64,000 nucleotides of DNA from DASQHW01 sp038238245. GTDB lineage: Bacteria; Actinomycetota; Acidimicrobiia; IMCC26256; PALSA-610. Under the pieces are notes generated by a model. The model saw only the letters and a list, made by a program, of their open reading frames with translations, searched no databases and was not told the origin of the DNA. A program made the position numbers and the translations under genes. The stretch lies in contig JBBRXX010000018.1 in assembly GCA_038238245.1 (NCBI GenBank), positions 1 through 64,000 of the forward strand. Reading direction: 5' to 3'. This document shows, piece by piece, positions 51,151 to 59,931 of this stretch (positions within the stretch are counted from its first letter, which is position 1; each line of letters begins with the position of its first letter).

Positions 51151-51913
51151 GAATCCGTTCGCGGCGCACGAGGTGGGTGTGCTGTACGCGCGGGGCCGTC
51201 CGTTCCACCATCCCCGCTCACTCGACCGCATCCGCGCCATCGTCGGTGATGCACCACTGACGCGGGCGCTCGACGTTGCGTGCGGCACCGGCATGTCGAC
51301 GACCGCGCTGGCCGAGCACGCCCCGCTCGTGGTCGGCATCGACATGTCGCCGGAGATGCTGCGTGCCGGTCGTCCTGCACGAGGCACAGCGTTCATGCTC
51401 GCGAGCGCGGAGCGGTTGCCGTTCGCCCACGGATCCCTGGATGCTGTGACGTGCTGCTCGGGCGTGCACTGGTTCGACCAGCAGCGTTTCTTCTCCGAGC
51501 TCCGGCGCGTCCTGCGACGCGAAGGCTGGGTCGGGCTGTACGACCACTACTTCCTCGGCGAGATGGTCGATGTCCCCGCGTTCGCCGAATGGACGCGTGC
51601 CGAGCTCGACAGGTATCCGCTGCCGGACCGCAATCCCCAAGTCGGCGATCCTCGTGCTGCGACCCCCGACGGCTTCGAGAAGATCGGCGACGAATTCTTC
51701 GCCGACGACATCGAGATGACCCACGACAGTTTCGCCGACTATCAGCTCACGATCAGCAACTTCGTCGCGGCGGCGGAGCGGGGCACGCCGCGCGCGGAGC
51801 TGCGCGCGTGGTTGCTCGAATCGACTGCATCCCTGTTCGAGGGCGCGTCCACCCGCGTCTTGCGGTTCCTGGGTTCCATCACATGCCTACGGCCCACGGA
51901 GAAGCCGTCGTAA
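51140..51913 (+). CDS. SAM-dependent methyltransferase (Methyltransf_11 type)
   Basis: 257-aa class I methyltransferase. Motif I is ALDVACGTGMSTTAL near residues 38-52, and VVGIDMSPEMLRAGR and ASAERLPFAHGSLDAVTCCSGVHWFD follow. The pattern resembles TAM-like and ubiquinone/menaquinone-type methyltransferases, but the acceptor is unknown; the true menG is at 59928. The GTG start at 51140 lies inside the previous gene. The end overlaps converging menE by 27 bp. Confidence 0.84.
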   Translation: MTPENPFAAHEVGVLYARGRPFHHPRSLDRIRAIVGDAPLTRALDVACGTGMSTTALAEHAPLVVGIDMSPEMLRAGRPARGTAFMLASAERLPFAHGSLDAVTCCSGVHWFDQQRFFSELRRVLRREGWVGLYDHYFLGEMVDVPAFAEWTRAELDRYPLPDRNPQVGDPRAATPDGFEKIGDEFFADDIEMTHDSFADYQLTISNFVAAAERGTPRAELRAWLLESTASLFEGASTRVLRFLGSITCLRPTEKPS

Positions 51914-53020
51914 CGGCTTCCCGCTCGCCGTACGCGGGATGACGTCCACGAGTCGAATTTCACGCGGTAGCTTCGCCGCACTGAGCTGCGCGCGCGCCTG
52001 GGCGCGCAGGTCGTCAAGCGTCGGTGTTGCGCCGGCCGACGGCACCACGAACGCGACGACGCGCTCCCCCCATTCGTCGTCGGGCACACCGACGACGCAG
52101 ACGTCCCGGACTGCGGGCGACGACAGCAGGACCCCTTCGACCTCGGTCGGGCTGACGTTGACGCCGCCGGTGATCACGAGGTCCTTCAACCGTTCGACCA
52201 CCCGCAGCCGCCCGTCGTCGAGGATTCCGGCGTCTCCGGTGTGCAGCCAACCCTCCCGCGTGAGCACCTCGGCGGTCCGGGTCGGGTCGAGCCGGTAGCC
52301 GCGCATCACCATCGCGCCCCGAATGAGGATCTCGGCGTCGGCGGCCAAGGAGATGTCGGCGCCCGCGATCGGCACGCCGTCGAGCGCGAACCCTCCCCAT
52401 GTCTCGGAGAGCCCGTACGCATCGACGACCCGGATCCCGCGCGCTTCGGCCTGTGCGCGTAGGGACGCGGGGCACGGCGCCCCGCCGACGATCACGCGGC
52501 GGAACTCGTGCAGCGGCGCACCGGCGTCGAGCATCCGGTGCAGCGCCGTGGGCACGAGCGACACGATCGATGTGCCGTCGGTGCGCGGGGACGCCGCCAC
52601 TCGCTCGACATCGAACGCGTCGTGCACGGTGCAGGGAACGCCCGTGACGTACGAACGCGCCACGATGGCGAGGCTCGCGACGTGGTGCAACGGAAGGCAC
52701 GCGAGCCAGCGGTCGCCCGGCCCGGCGTCGAGACCGTCGGAGTAGCCGCGGCCCATGACCTCCATGCCGGTGCGCGTCAGCTCGGCGCCCTTCGGCTCGC
52801 CGGCGGTCCCGCTGGTCACGACGACCGCGGCGGTGTCGGCGGCGACGGGCACGCGTCCCGGCCGGAGCCGTTCGAGGAGCAGCTCGAGCTCGCGGCGGGC
52901 GAGCTTCGGGTTCAGCGCCAAGATGGCCTTGCCGTCGTCCCACGCCCGCCGGGCCGCGTCGGCGAGCTCCCGGCCCGCACCCGCGACGGCGACCAGCTCG
53001 GTTTCGTCCGTGGCCGGCAT
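51887..53020 (-). CDS. menE: o-Succinylbenzoate-CoA ligase MenE
   Basis: 377-aa short acyl-CoA synthetase of the ANL superfamily, which activates o-succinylbenzoate with CoA in menaquinone synthesis. The AMP-binding P-loop is VVTSGTAGEPKGAEL, the adenylate motif is DAYGLSETWGG, the hinge region is HTGDAGILDDGRLRVVERLKDLVITGG, and the catalytic lysine is in TASGKPLRR. This length is usual for actinobacterial MenE. A TACGGT -10 and the MerR-type palindrome lie 14-39 bp upstream. The gene is divergent from menB, which supports the assignment. Confidence 0.88.
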   Translation of the reverse strand: MPATDETELVAVAGAGRELADAARRAWDDGKAILALNPKLARRELELLLERLRPGRVPVAADTAAVVVTSGTAGEPKGAELTRTGMEVMGRGYSDGLDAGPGDRWLACLPLHHVASLAIVARSYVTGVPCTVHDAFDVERVAASPRTDGTSIVSLVPTALHRMLDAGAPLHEFRRVIVGGAPCPASLRAQAEARGIRVVDAYGLSETWGGFALDGVPIAGADISLAADAEILIRGAMVMRGYRLDPTRTAEVLTREGWLHTGDAGILDDGRLRVVERLKDLVITGGVNVSPTEVEGVLLSSPAVRDVCVVGVPDDEWGERVVAFVVPSAGATPTLDDLRAQARAQLSAAKLPREIRLVDVIPRTASGKPLRRLLRGP

Positions 53021-53037
53021 CGTCGGTACCCTAACCG

Positions 53038-53059
53038 TAGGAGTGATCGCTCCCAGAAT
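53038..53059. promoter_or_regulatory. Candidate MerR operator upstream of menE
   Basis: These 22 bases are identical to 61417-61438 in the merR promoter. The core is GGAGTGATCGCTCC, a near-perfect palindrome. On the minus strand the -10 TACGGT of menE lies at the same distance from the core as TAGAAT does in the merR promoter, so the site sits between -35 and -10 as MerR sites usually do. No second matching site was noticed within the window. Confidence 0.7.
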
Positions 53060-53075
53060 GACTGCTCCCGCCATT

Positions 53076-53125
53076 ACCGTGCGGACGCAGCGGAGCCACG
53101 GATGGCGAAGCGAGGGAGCCATGTG
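53076..53125. repeat. 50-bp REP-like repeat, copy 2 (menE/menB intergenic)
   Basis: Inverted copy of 39486-39535, with two mismatches in 50. It lies between the MerR-type site and the menB ribosome binding site, so it would be in the menB 5' leader. It can be read through in the menB frame (ADAAEPRMAKRGSHV), but menB begins at 53141. Confidence 0.85.
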
Positions 53126-53140
53126 AAGGAGGAACCGCCA

Positions 53141-53989
53141 ATGAAGACCGGCACGCAGATCCGGGCCGGCGCGGACTGGAAGCCCCAGACCCCCGACGGC
53201 TTCACCGACGTGACCTACGAGACGGCCGACGGCATCGCGAAGATCACGATCTGCCGGCCGGAGGTGCGCAACGCCTTCCGTCCCCGCACGCTGTTCGAGC
53301 TGCGCGACGCGTTCGAGGTCGCCCGCGACGATCCCGAGATCGGCGTGATCATCCTCACCGGGGAGGGGACGGAAGCGTTCTGCTCGGGCGGCGACCAGCG
53401 CGTGCGCGGCGACGATGGTTACCAGGACGACAAGGGCATCGGTCGCCTGAACGTGCTCGATCTCCAGGTGCAGATCCGCCGGCTTCCCAAGCCGGTCATC
53501 GCGATGGTCGCGGGGTACGCGATCGGCGGTGGGCACGTGCTGCACATCGTGTGCGATCTCACGATCGCCGCCGACAACGCGCGCTTCGGCCAGACGGGAC
53601 CGCGCGTCGGCAGCTTCGACGGGGGCTACGGCTCGGGCCTCCTCGCGCGCATCGTCGGTCAGAAGAAGGCGCGGGAGATCTGGTACCTCTGCGAGCAGTA
53701 CGACGCGCAGGCCGCGGCCGACATGGGCCTGGTGAACAAGGTCGTGCCGCTCGCCGACCTGGAAGCGGAAACCGTCGCATGGGCGCGCCGCATGCTCGGG
53801 CACTCGCCGCTCGCGCTCCGCATGCTGAAGGCGTCGTTGAACGCGGCCGACGACGGCCTCGCCGGCATCCAGCAGCTCGCGGGTGATGCCACGCTCCTCT
53901 ACTACATGAGCGAGGAGGCGCAGGAGGGCAAGAACGCCTACCTCGAGAAGCGCACGCCTGCCTTCGACCAGTACCCCAAGCGCCCGTGA
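53141..53989 (+). CDS. menB: 1,4-Dihydroxy-2-naphthoyl-CoA synthase MenB
   Basis: 282-aa crotonase-fold enzyme that closes the second ring of the naphthoquinone. The family signatures FCSGGDQRVRG and FGQTGPRVGSFDGGYGSGLLARIVG are clear, the latter carrying the bicarbonate/aspartate site region. The C-terminal tail GKNAYLEKRTPAFDQYPKRP is typical. AAGGAGG lies before ATG 53141. Its stop overlaps the menA GTG (GTGA), and the pair is one operon, divergent from menE. Confidence 0.96.
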   Translation: MKTGTQIRAGADWKPQTPDGFTDVTYETADGIAKITICRPEVRNAFRPRTLFELRDAFEVARDDPEIGVIILTGEGTEAFCSGGDQRVRGDDGYQDDKGIGRLNVLDLQVQIRRLPKPVIAMVAGYAIGGGHVLHIVCDLTIAADNARFGQTGPRVGSFDGGYGSGLLARIVGQKKAREIWYLCEQYDAQAAADMGLVNKVVPLADLEAETVAWARRMLGHSPLALRMLKASLNAADDGLAGIQQLAGDATLLYYMSEEAQEGKNAYLEKRTPAFDQYPKRP

Positions 53990-54855
53990 CGACCGCGCGG
54001 CTCTGGTACGAGGGCGCGCGACCCAAGACGTTGGGCGCGGCTGTCTCGCCGGTGCTGGTCGGCACCGCGGCCGGTTCGCTCGACGGCGCCACGAACTGGC
54101 CGCGCGCCGCCGCCGCGCTCGTCGTTGCGGTGGCGCTCCAGGTCGGCGTCAACTTCGCCAACGACTACTCCGACGGTGTCCGCGGCACCGACGCGAACCG
54201 TCGCGGGCCCGTACGCCTCACCGCAACCGGGCTGGCCACGCCCCAGGCGGTGCGCACCGCGGCGGTGTGCGCGTTCGCGCTCGCCGCGCTCGTCGGCGGA
54301 GTGCTCTCACTGGTCGTCAACCCGTGGTTGTTGCTGCTCGGCGTGGCCGCGATCGGTGCCGCAGTCACCTACACCGGCGGACCGAAGCCGTACGGCTACA
54401 TCGGCCTCGGCGAAGTGATGGTGCTCGTGTTCTTCGGCTTCGTTGCCACCGTGGGCAGTGCGTACGTGCAACACGAGAGCATTCCGGCCGCCGCGTGGTT
54501 CGCGGCGCTCGCCGTCGGGCTTCCGGCGTGCGGCATCCTGCTGGCCAACAACATCCGTGACACCGAGAGCGATCGCGTCGCCGGCAAGCGCACGATCGCC
54601 GTACGCGTCGGCGTGGGTCCGGCGCGCACGCTCTACGCCGCGTGCCTGGTCGGCGCACTCGTGGCGGTCGCGGCCGCAGCGGCGTTCGAGCCCTACGCGC
54701 TGCTCGCCCTCCTCGCGGCGCCGCTCGCGATGCGTCCCGTCCACAACGTGCGGACGCGTGCTGACCCACCGTCGTTGATCGCCGCGCTCGTCGGCACGGT
54801 CCGCTTCCAGCTCGCACTCTCGGCGTTGCTCGCGGCCGGGCTCTGGATCAGCTAG
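53986..54855 (+). CDS. menA: 1,4-Dihydroxy-2-naphthoate octaprenyltransferase MenA
   Basis: 289-aa integral membrane UbiA-superfamily prenyltransferase, attaching the isoprenoid tail to DHNA. The first aspartate-rich motif is NFANDYSDGVRG, and the second is NNIRDTESDRVAGKRT. About eight to nine hydrophobic helices are visible. The GTG start at 53986 is coupled to menB, and the last 4 bp overlap converging menH. Confidence 0.94.
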   Translation: MTTARLWYEGARPKTLGAAVSPVLVGTAAGSLDGATNWPRAAAALVVAVALQVGVNFANDYSDGVRGTDANRRGPVRLTATGLATPQAVRTAAVCAFALAALVGGVLSLVVNPWLLLLGVAAIGAAVTYTGGPKPYGYIGLGEVMVLVFFGFVATVGSAYVQHESIPAAAWFAALAVGLPACGILLANNIRDTESDRVAGKRTIAVRVGVGPARTLYAACLVGALVAVAAAAAFEPYALLALLAAPLAMRPVHNVRTRADPPSLIAALVGTVRFQLALSALLAAGLWIS

Positions 54856-55550
54856 CCGTGCTGCGCCGCGAACGCCGCGATGAACGCACCGAGGGCCGCG
54901 GGCTGTTCGAGCGCGAGCGAGTGGCCGCCCTCGAGGCGCACGTGACGGGCCGGGCCTCCGATCCGTTCGAGCATCTGCAACGCGATCGTCTCGAATTTCT
55001 GGTCGAGGCGGCCGGTGACGAGCGCGACCGGCATCGCGAGCTCGGCCAGCTGCGCCCACATCGGTTCCATCGCGCCCGTGCCGAGCACCCGCAGGCAGTG
55101 GGTCAGGTGGCGTGCGGGAAGCAGCGCGCGTTCGGCGAGACCGGGCGCGTCGGGCGGCACGCCCGCGAACAAGGGCTGGGCGAGCCACTGCTCGAGAAAG
55201 GCGTCGACGCCGTCGCGCTCGATCGCGCGCCCGAGCTCCTCGTCGGAAGCGACGCGCGCGTGGCGCGCTTCATCGTCGGCGATGCCGGGCGTCGCGCTCA
55301 CGAGCACGAGCCCCTGCACCAGGTGCGGGTGGTCGAGCGCGAGCCGCAGGCACAACCGCCCGCCCATGGAGTAGCCGACATACACCGCGCGTTGTCCGCG
55401 CGCGCCGATCGCTTCGGCGGTCGCAGCGAACGTCTCGCGTATGGGCACGTCGAGCGCCACGACGTCGCAGCTCGCGTCCACGACCTCGCGGACGCCGTTC
55501 CACGAGCTCGCCGTCTGTGTGAAACCCGGTACGAGCACCACCTTCGGCAC
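54852..55550 (-). CDS. menH: Alpha/beta hydrolase, probable SHCHC synthase MenH
   Basis: 232-aa alpha/beta hydrolase. The nucleophile elbow GYSMGGR supplies the serine, and the C-terminal EGGHSLAL the histidine; VPGFTQTASSW near the N-terminus is the usual MenH-type oxyanion region. MenH removes pyruvate from SEPHCHC. The position between menA and menD supports the role, but esterase function cannot be excluded by sequence alone. It starts with GTG at 55550, 17 bp from the divergent menD start. Confidence 0.78.
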   Translation of the reverse strand: MPKVVLVPGFTQTASSWNGVREVVDASCDVVALDVPIRETFAATAEAIGARGQRAVYVGYSMGGRLCLRLALDHPHLVQGLVLVSATPGIADDEARHARVASDEELGRAIERDGVDAFLEQWLAQPLFAGVPPDAPGLAERALLPARHLTHCLRVLGTGAMEPMWAQLAELAMPVALVTGRLDQKFETIALQMLERIGGPARHVRLEGGHSLALEQPAALGAFIAAFAAQHG

Positions 55551-55567
55551 GAGAGCATTGTGCCGCG

Positions 55568-57268
55568 ATGACCGGCCCCGACGTCAGCACCTCGTTTGCG
55601 CGGACGCTCGTCGACGAATGGGTGCGTGCCGGCATCACGCATGCTGTCGTGTCACCCGGCTCCCGCAATACGCCGCTCGTCCTGGCGCTCGCGCGTGACG
55701 GCCGGCTGCGCCTCGACGTCGTCCTCGACGAGCGGTCGGCGGCGTTCCGCGCGCTCGGTGCCGGTCTCGCAACCGGACGGCCGGCAATCGTGTGCTGCAC
55801 GTCCGGGACGGCGGCGGCGAACATGCATCCGGCGGTGATCGAAGCGCACCATGCCCGCGTCCCGTTGCTCGTCTGCACCGCGGACCGGCCGCCCGAGCTG
55901 CGCGACTGGGGCGCGGGCCAAACGATCGACCAGGCTCACCTCTTCGGGCGTGCGGTGCGCTGGTACCACGATCCCGGGCCGCCGGTCGACCGGCGCGGCG
56001 CCGGCGGGCAATGGCGCGCGCTCGCCGGGCGCGCCGTCGCCGAAGCGCTCGGCCCGCCCCCGGGCCCGGTGCATCTCAACCTGCCGTTCGAAGAGCCACT
56101 GGTCCCGACGGGCGCGCCGCTCGTCGACGACTCCGGTCGCGCCGACGGGCAGCCGTGGACTCGAACGACGCGCGTGCACGCCGAAGCATCACCGAACGAC
56201 ATCGCCGCGCTCGCCGAGCTGGTGCGCGCCAATCCGCGCGGCCTCGTTGTTGCCGGATGGGGCGCGGGCGCGGAGCCGTCGACTGTGACCCGCTTCGCGG
56301 CGGCGGCCGGATGGCCGGTGCTGGCCGATCCCGTGTCGCAGCTGCGCACGGGTCCCCAGACGGTGTCGACTTACGAAGCGCTGCTTCGGTGCGAGCAATT
56401 CGCGCGCGCCCACCGGCCGGAACTCGTGCTCCGTCTGGGCGCGCCGCTCACCAGCAAGATCGCGAATTCCTGGCTCGACATCGACGTGCCGCAGGTGGTT
56501 GTCGATCCGCACCGCTCGTGGCTCGACCCGCAGCGTTCGGCGGCGTACCACGTCGCGGCGGACGCAAACGGCTTCCTTAGGTCGCTCACGGGCGCGCTCG
56601 GCGCGCAATGGGCGCCGACTCCGTGGTTCGCGAGCTGGTCCGCCGCCGAGCGCCGGGCGCGTGCCGCGATCGATCGCGTGCTCGACGATTGCGACGCGAC
56701 GATCGAGGGGCAGGTGGCGCGGGACCTCGCGGCCGCGATTCCCGACGGTGGCACGCTCGTCGTTGCTTCGAGCCTGCCGGTGCGCGCGCTCGAGTGGTGC
56801 ATGGCTCCGCGTACCGGCCTGCGCGTGCTCGCGAATCGGGGTGCGAATGGCATCGACGGATTCGTGTCGACGGTTGCGGGCGTCGCGGCCGCGAACGACG
56901 GCGCGCCGACCGTTGCGTTGAGCGGTGATCTGTGCTTCTTGCACGACACCAACGGTCTGCTGCACACGGATCGGAAGGCAGCGACGACGTATGTCGTCAT
57001 CGACAACGATGGCGGCGGCATCTTTTCGTATCTTCCGCAGCACGATCTTCCCGAGTTCGAAGCGCTGTTCGCCACGCCATCAGGCATCGATCTCGTCGCC
57101 CTCGCCCGCGCCCGTGGCGTCACCGCCGAGCGGATCGACGGCCGCGCGAAATGGCACGAGCTCATCACCGGCGGGCCCGACGTCGTCGTCGTGCCGGTCG
57201 ACCGCGAAGCGAGCGTGGCCCACCATCGCCGAATGTGGGACGCCGCCGCGACGGCAATCGCGGACTGA
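55568..57268 (+). CDS. menD: SEPHCHC synthase MenD
   Basis: 566-aa ThDP-dependent enzyme joining isochorismate and 2-oxoglutarate. The N-terminal phrase VSPGSRNTPLVLAL and ERSAAFRALG (ThDP glutamate) are classic MenD, as are the CCTSGTAAANMHPAV and DRPPELRDWGAGQTIDQ segments. The cofactor domain has SGDLCFLHDTNGLL and NDGGGIFSYLPQ. The ATG at 55568 begins the family N-terminus. No ribosome site is obvious in the 17-bp gap from menH. Confidence 0.96.
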   Translation: MTGPDVSTSFARTLVDEWVRAGITHAVVSPGSRNTPLVLALARDGRLRLDVVLDERSAAFRALGAGLATGRPAIVCCTSGTAAANMHPAVIEAHHARVPLLVCTADRPPELRDWGAGQTIDQAHLFGRAVRWYHDPGPPVDRRGAGGQWRALAGRAVAEALGPPPGPVHLNLPFEEPLVPTGAPLVDDSGRADGQPWTRTTRVHAEASPNDIAALAELVRANPRGLVVAGWGAGAEPSTVTRFAAAAGWPVLADPVSQLRTGPQTVSTYEALLRCEQFARAHRPELVLRLGAPLTSKIANSWLDIDVPQVVVDPHRSWLDPQRSAAYHVAADANGFLRSLTGALGAQWAPTPWFASWSAAERRARAAIDRVLDDCDATIEGQVARDLAAAIPDGGTLVVASSLPVRALEWCMAPRTGLRVLANRGANGIDGFVSTVAGVAAANDGAPTVALSGDLCFLHDTNGLLHTDRKAATTYVVIDNDGGGIFSYLPQHDLPEFEALFATPSGIDLVALARARGVTAERIDGRAKWHELITGGPDVVVVPVDREASVAHHRRMWDAAATAIAD

Positions 57269-57318
57269 GCGCGTAGCATTATTCGGTCGAGTCACGAACT
57301 GTGGGGAGACGAACGCGA

Positions 57319-58752
57319 ATGCAAGGGCGTGGAAGAGCGGGCATCGTACGAGAACGGTGGCACGACATCGCGCGCTCGGAACCCCTCGGGAAGGTGCTCG
57401 TCTACGTCGCCCTCGTCGTGTCGGCAGTCGCGAACAGCGTCATGTTGCTCACCGTGGAGTCGATCACACCGACGGAACGGGCGACGCTGCTGATCGTCGG
57501 GCTGATGGCGTGGATCCTGCTGATCGCGCTCGGATGGGCGCGGGGAACCCTGCCACTGCGTCCCGTGCTGATCGCGATCGTCTTGACGTCGTTACTGGCC
57601 GTCGCGACCCCGTCGCACCAGTCGAAGGACGTCTTCTCGTACGCCATGTACGGACGCATCGTGACCGAGCACCACCACAATCCCTACGACAGCTATCCGA
57701 TGCATTTCGAAGGCGACCCGATGCGGCGCCACGTGAGCGCGATCTGGCAGCGCACCCCGGACATCTACGGCCCCGCCTTCACCGTGGTCATGGCCGCGCT
57801 CGCACCCGTGATCGGCGAGTCGACGTTCTTGGCCCGTTTCCTCTATCAGCTCATCGCCGCGGTCGCGGTCGGCGCGTTGTTGTGGCTGCTGTGGAAACGA
57901 ACGCGTAGTCCGACCGCGTTGGCGTTCGTGGGGCTGCATCCGCTCGTCTCGGTGAGCGTCATCAACGGGGGACATCCCGACGCGCTGATCGCGCTCGCGT
58001 TCCTCCTGGCGTTCCTGCTCGCGTTGGAACGTCGCGTCGTGCTCTGTGCCCTCGCACTCGCGTTCGGCGTCGCGATCAACTTCAGTGTGATCGCGGCTGC
58101 CGCCGCACTCGGCGTGTGGGCGGCACGACGATGGACACGTCCGGAGATCGTGAAGCTGGCCGCGATCACGCTCGGCCTCGGCGCCGCGCCGTATCTCTTC
58201 CTCTCCGGTTGGCTGGACAACGCCAAAGCGCACCAGGAGCTGATCAGCCGGCTGTCGATCTGGAACCCACTCGCGAGCCTCCTCACCGACTCGGGCCCGT
58301 TCCCGTTCGTGTCGCTGACGACGCGTCAGCTGCGCAACGTCATGCCCAACAGCACGACGTTGATGGCCGCACTCTTGCTGATTTTCGTCCTGGTTCGCTT
58401 CACCGGCCGGCGTACGCCGGAGCTCGCGATCGCCGCCGCGCTCGCGGCGTTCCTGGTGACGAGCCCATGGGTGATGCCGTGGTACGCGTTCGCCGCGTTC
58501 CCCTTCCTCGCCATGCGCAAGCCGAACCTGCTGACCTGGTCGGTCGCGATCTACAGCGCGTTCATCCTGGTGAGCGACCAGTTCCCGTCGCTGTCGCCGC
58601 AGGTGGTCGGGAGCCTGACGCACCACTTCTACCAGACTGCCGTGCCCGTGCTCGCGTGCATCGCGTGCGTCGTGGCGATCGTCGTCCGGCCGCGCGCCCA
58701 TGACGTCTCCACGCCGACGGCCGAGGACGAGCTCGCGCTCCTGACCGCGTAG
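57319..58752 (+). CDS. GT-C polytopic mannosyltransferase-like protein
   Basis: 477-aa membrane protein with about 11-13 hydrophobic segments. The loop after the second or third helix, with HQSKDVFSYAMYGRIVTEHHHNPYDSYP and later TPDIYGPAF, is typical of actinobacterial GT-C enzymes such as polyprenol-phosphate-dependent mannosyltransferases. A role in lipoglycan or cell-surface glycan assembly is likely, but the sugar is not proven. I chose ATG at 57319, with GGGGAG about 10 bases upstream; GTG at 57301 is an alternative. TAGCAT near 57274 may be its -10. Confidence 0.78.
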   Translation: MQGRGRAGIVRERWHDIARSEPLGKVLVYVALVVSAVANSVMLLTVESITPTERATLLIVGLMAWILLIALGWARGTLPLRPVLIAIVLTSLLAVATPSHQSKDVFSYAMYGRIVTEHHHNPYDSYPMHFEGDPMRRHVSAIWQRTPDIYGPAFTVVMAALAPVIGESTFLARFLYQLIAAVAVGALLWLLWKRTRSPTALAFVGLHPLVSVSVINGGHPDALIALAFLLAFLLALERRVVLCALALAFGVAINFSVIAAAAALGVWAARRWTRPEIVKLAAITLGLGAAPYLFLSGWLDNAKAHQELISRLSIWNPLASLLTDSGPFPFVSLTTRQLRNVMPNSTTLMAALLLIFVLVRFTGRRTPELAIAAALAAFLVTSPWVMPWYAFAAFPFLAMRKPNLLTWSVAIYSAFILVSDQFPSLSPQVVGSLTHHFYQTAVPVLACIACVVAIVVRPRAHDVSTPTAEDELALLTA

Positions 58753-58755
58753 CCC

Positions 58756-59931
58756 TTACGGGCGAACGAGCGCGCGCAGCATCGGCTCGAGCTTCTGCTG
58801 GGTTTCGTCCCACTCGGCTTCGGGATCGGATCCGGTGACGATGCCGGCACCCGAGTGCAACAGCGCGCCGGCGCCATCGAGCGCGCCACACCGCAACGCG
58901 ACGACGAACTCGCCGTCGCCGCGGGCGTCGACCCAGCCGCACGGTCCGGCGTAACTCCCGCGACCGATCGGTTCCAGGAGTCGGATCGCGTCGAGCGCAG
59001 CCGGGCGCGGCGTGCCGGCGACCGCGGGAGTGGGGTGCAGCGCGCGCACGAGGTCGACGGCAGACGCGCGCGCGTCCGCGCACCGGGCCGAGACCGACGT
59101 TGCCAGGTGGGTCACGTCGGCGAGCACGAGCGGGGTGGGGCCTTCGGCGCGCACTGCGCCGCACGTGGGGGTGAGCGCGCGCACCACCGCATCCACGACA
59201 ACCGCGTGCTCGTGCGCGTCCTTGTGGGACGCGACGAGCCGGGCCGCGTCGGTCCCGGTGCCCGCGAGGGGTCGCGACAGCACGTCGTTCCCGCGCTTGC
59301 GCACGAGCAGCTCGGGGGTCGCACCGACGAAGCCGCCGGCCCCGTAGACCGTGCATCCCGGTTGGGTGCGACGGAGCTCGGCGAGCACCGCGCGCGGCTC
59401 GAACGGACGGTCGGCGTCGACGCGCACGGCGCGAGCCAGGACGACCTTCTCGAGCCGGCCGGCGTCGATCAGCGTGAGTGCGCGTTCGACGCTCTCACGC
59501 CACGCCTCGGCATTCGTGCACGCTTCGATACGGAATCGTGACGGGCGGCCTGCCGTGACGCGGAGCGGCAACGGCTCGTCGGCGTCGCCCACGACCGTGC
59601 ACCAGCCGCGTCCGTCGGCGTCGCGTGCGGTGATCAGCGACGGCACGGTCAGACGGCCGCCGCCCGCGAACGGCAGTGCGCCGACCGCACGCGGTCCGGC
59701 CCACGCCGGCGCGTCACCGTCGCGGTCATGCGCGAGCGCGCGCAGGAAGGCGGGCGCATCGGCCGGAGTGACGGTTGCTGCGACGCCGTTCGTGACGAAG
59801 CCGGCATCGCGGTCGAGCCAGGCGAACCCGTCGTGACCCAGCCGGTCGAGCAGGTCGAAATCGGCGGGCAGGTCGAGCGGGCGCGTCCGTGCGACCAGAC
59901 GCGACGAGGCGGACACCGTGACGTGGGTCAT
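58756..59931 (-). CDS. menF: Isochorismate synthase MenF
   Basis: 391-aa chorismate-using enzyme, entry point to menaquinone. The conserved catalytic core begins with LEKVVLARAV, then RPLAGTGTD, the acidic HEHAVVVDAV region, LHPTPAVAGTPR and GSYAGPCGWVD, the standard MenF/EntC motif set. ATG at 59931 overlaps the menG stop (ATGA). It converges on the GT-C gene with a 3-bp gap. MenF rather than a siderophore EntC is inferred from the company of menG and menD. Confidence 0.9.
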   Translation of the reverse strand: MTHVTVSASSRLVARTRPLDLPADFDLLDRLGHDGFAWLDRDAGFVTNGVAATVTPADAPAFLRALAHDRDGDAPAWAGPRAVGALPFAGGGRLTVPSLITARDADGRGWCTVVGDADEPLPLRVTAGRPSRFRIEACTNAEAWRESVERALTLIDAGRLEKVVLARAVRVDADRPFEPRAVLAELRRTQPGCTVYGAGGFVGATPELLVRKRGNDVLSRPLAGTGTDAARLVASHKDAHEHAVVVDAVVRALTPTCGAVRAEGPTPLVLADVTHLATSVSARCADARASAVDLVRALHPTPAVAGTPRPAALDAIRLLEPIGRGSYAGPCGWVDARGDGEFVVALRCGALDGAGALLHSGAGIVTGSDPEAEWDETQQKLEPMLRALVRP

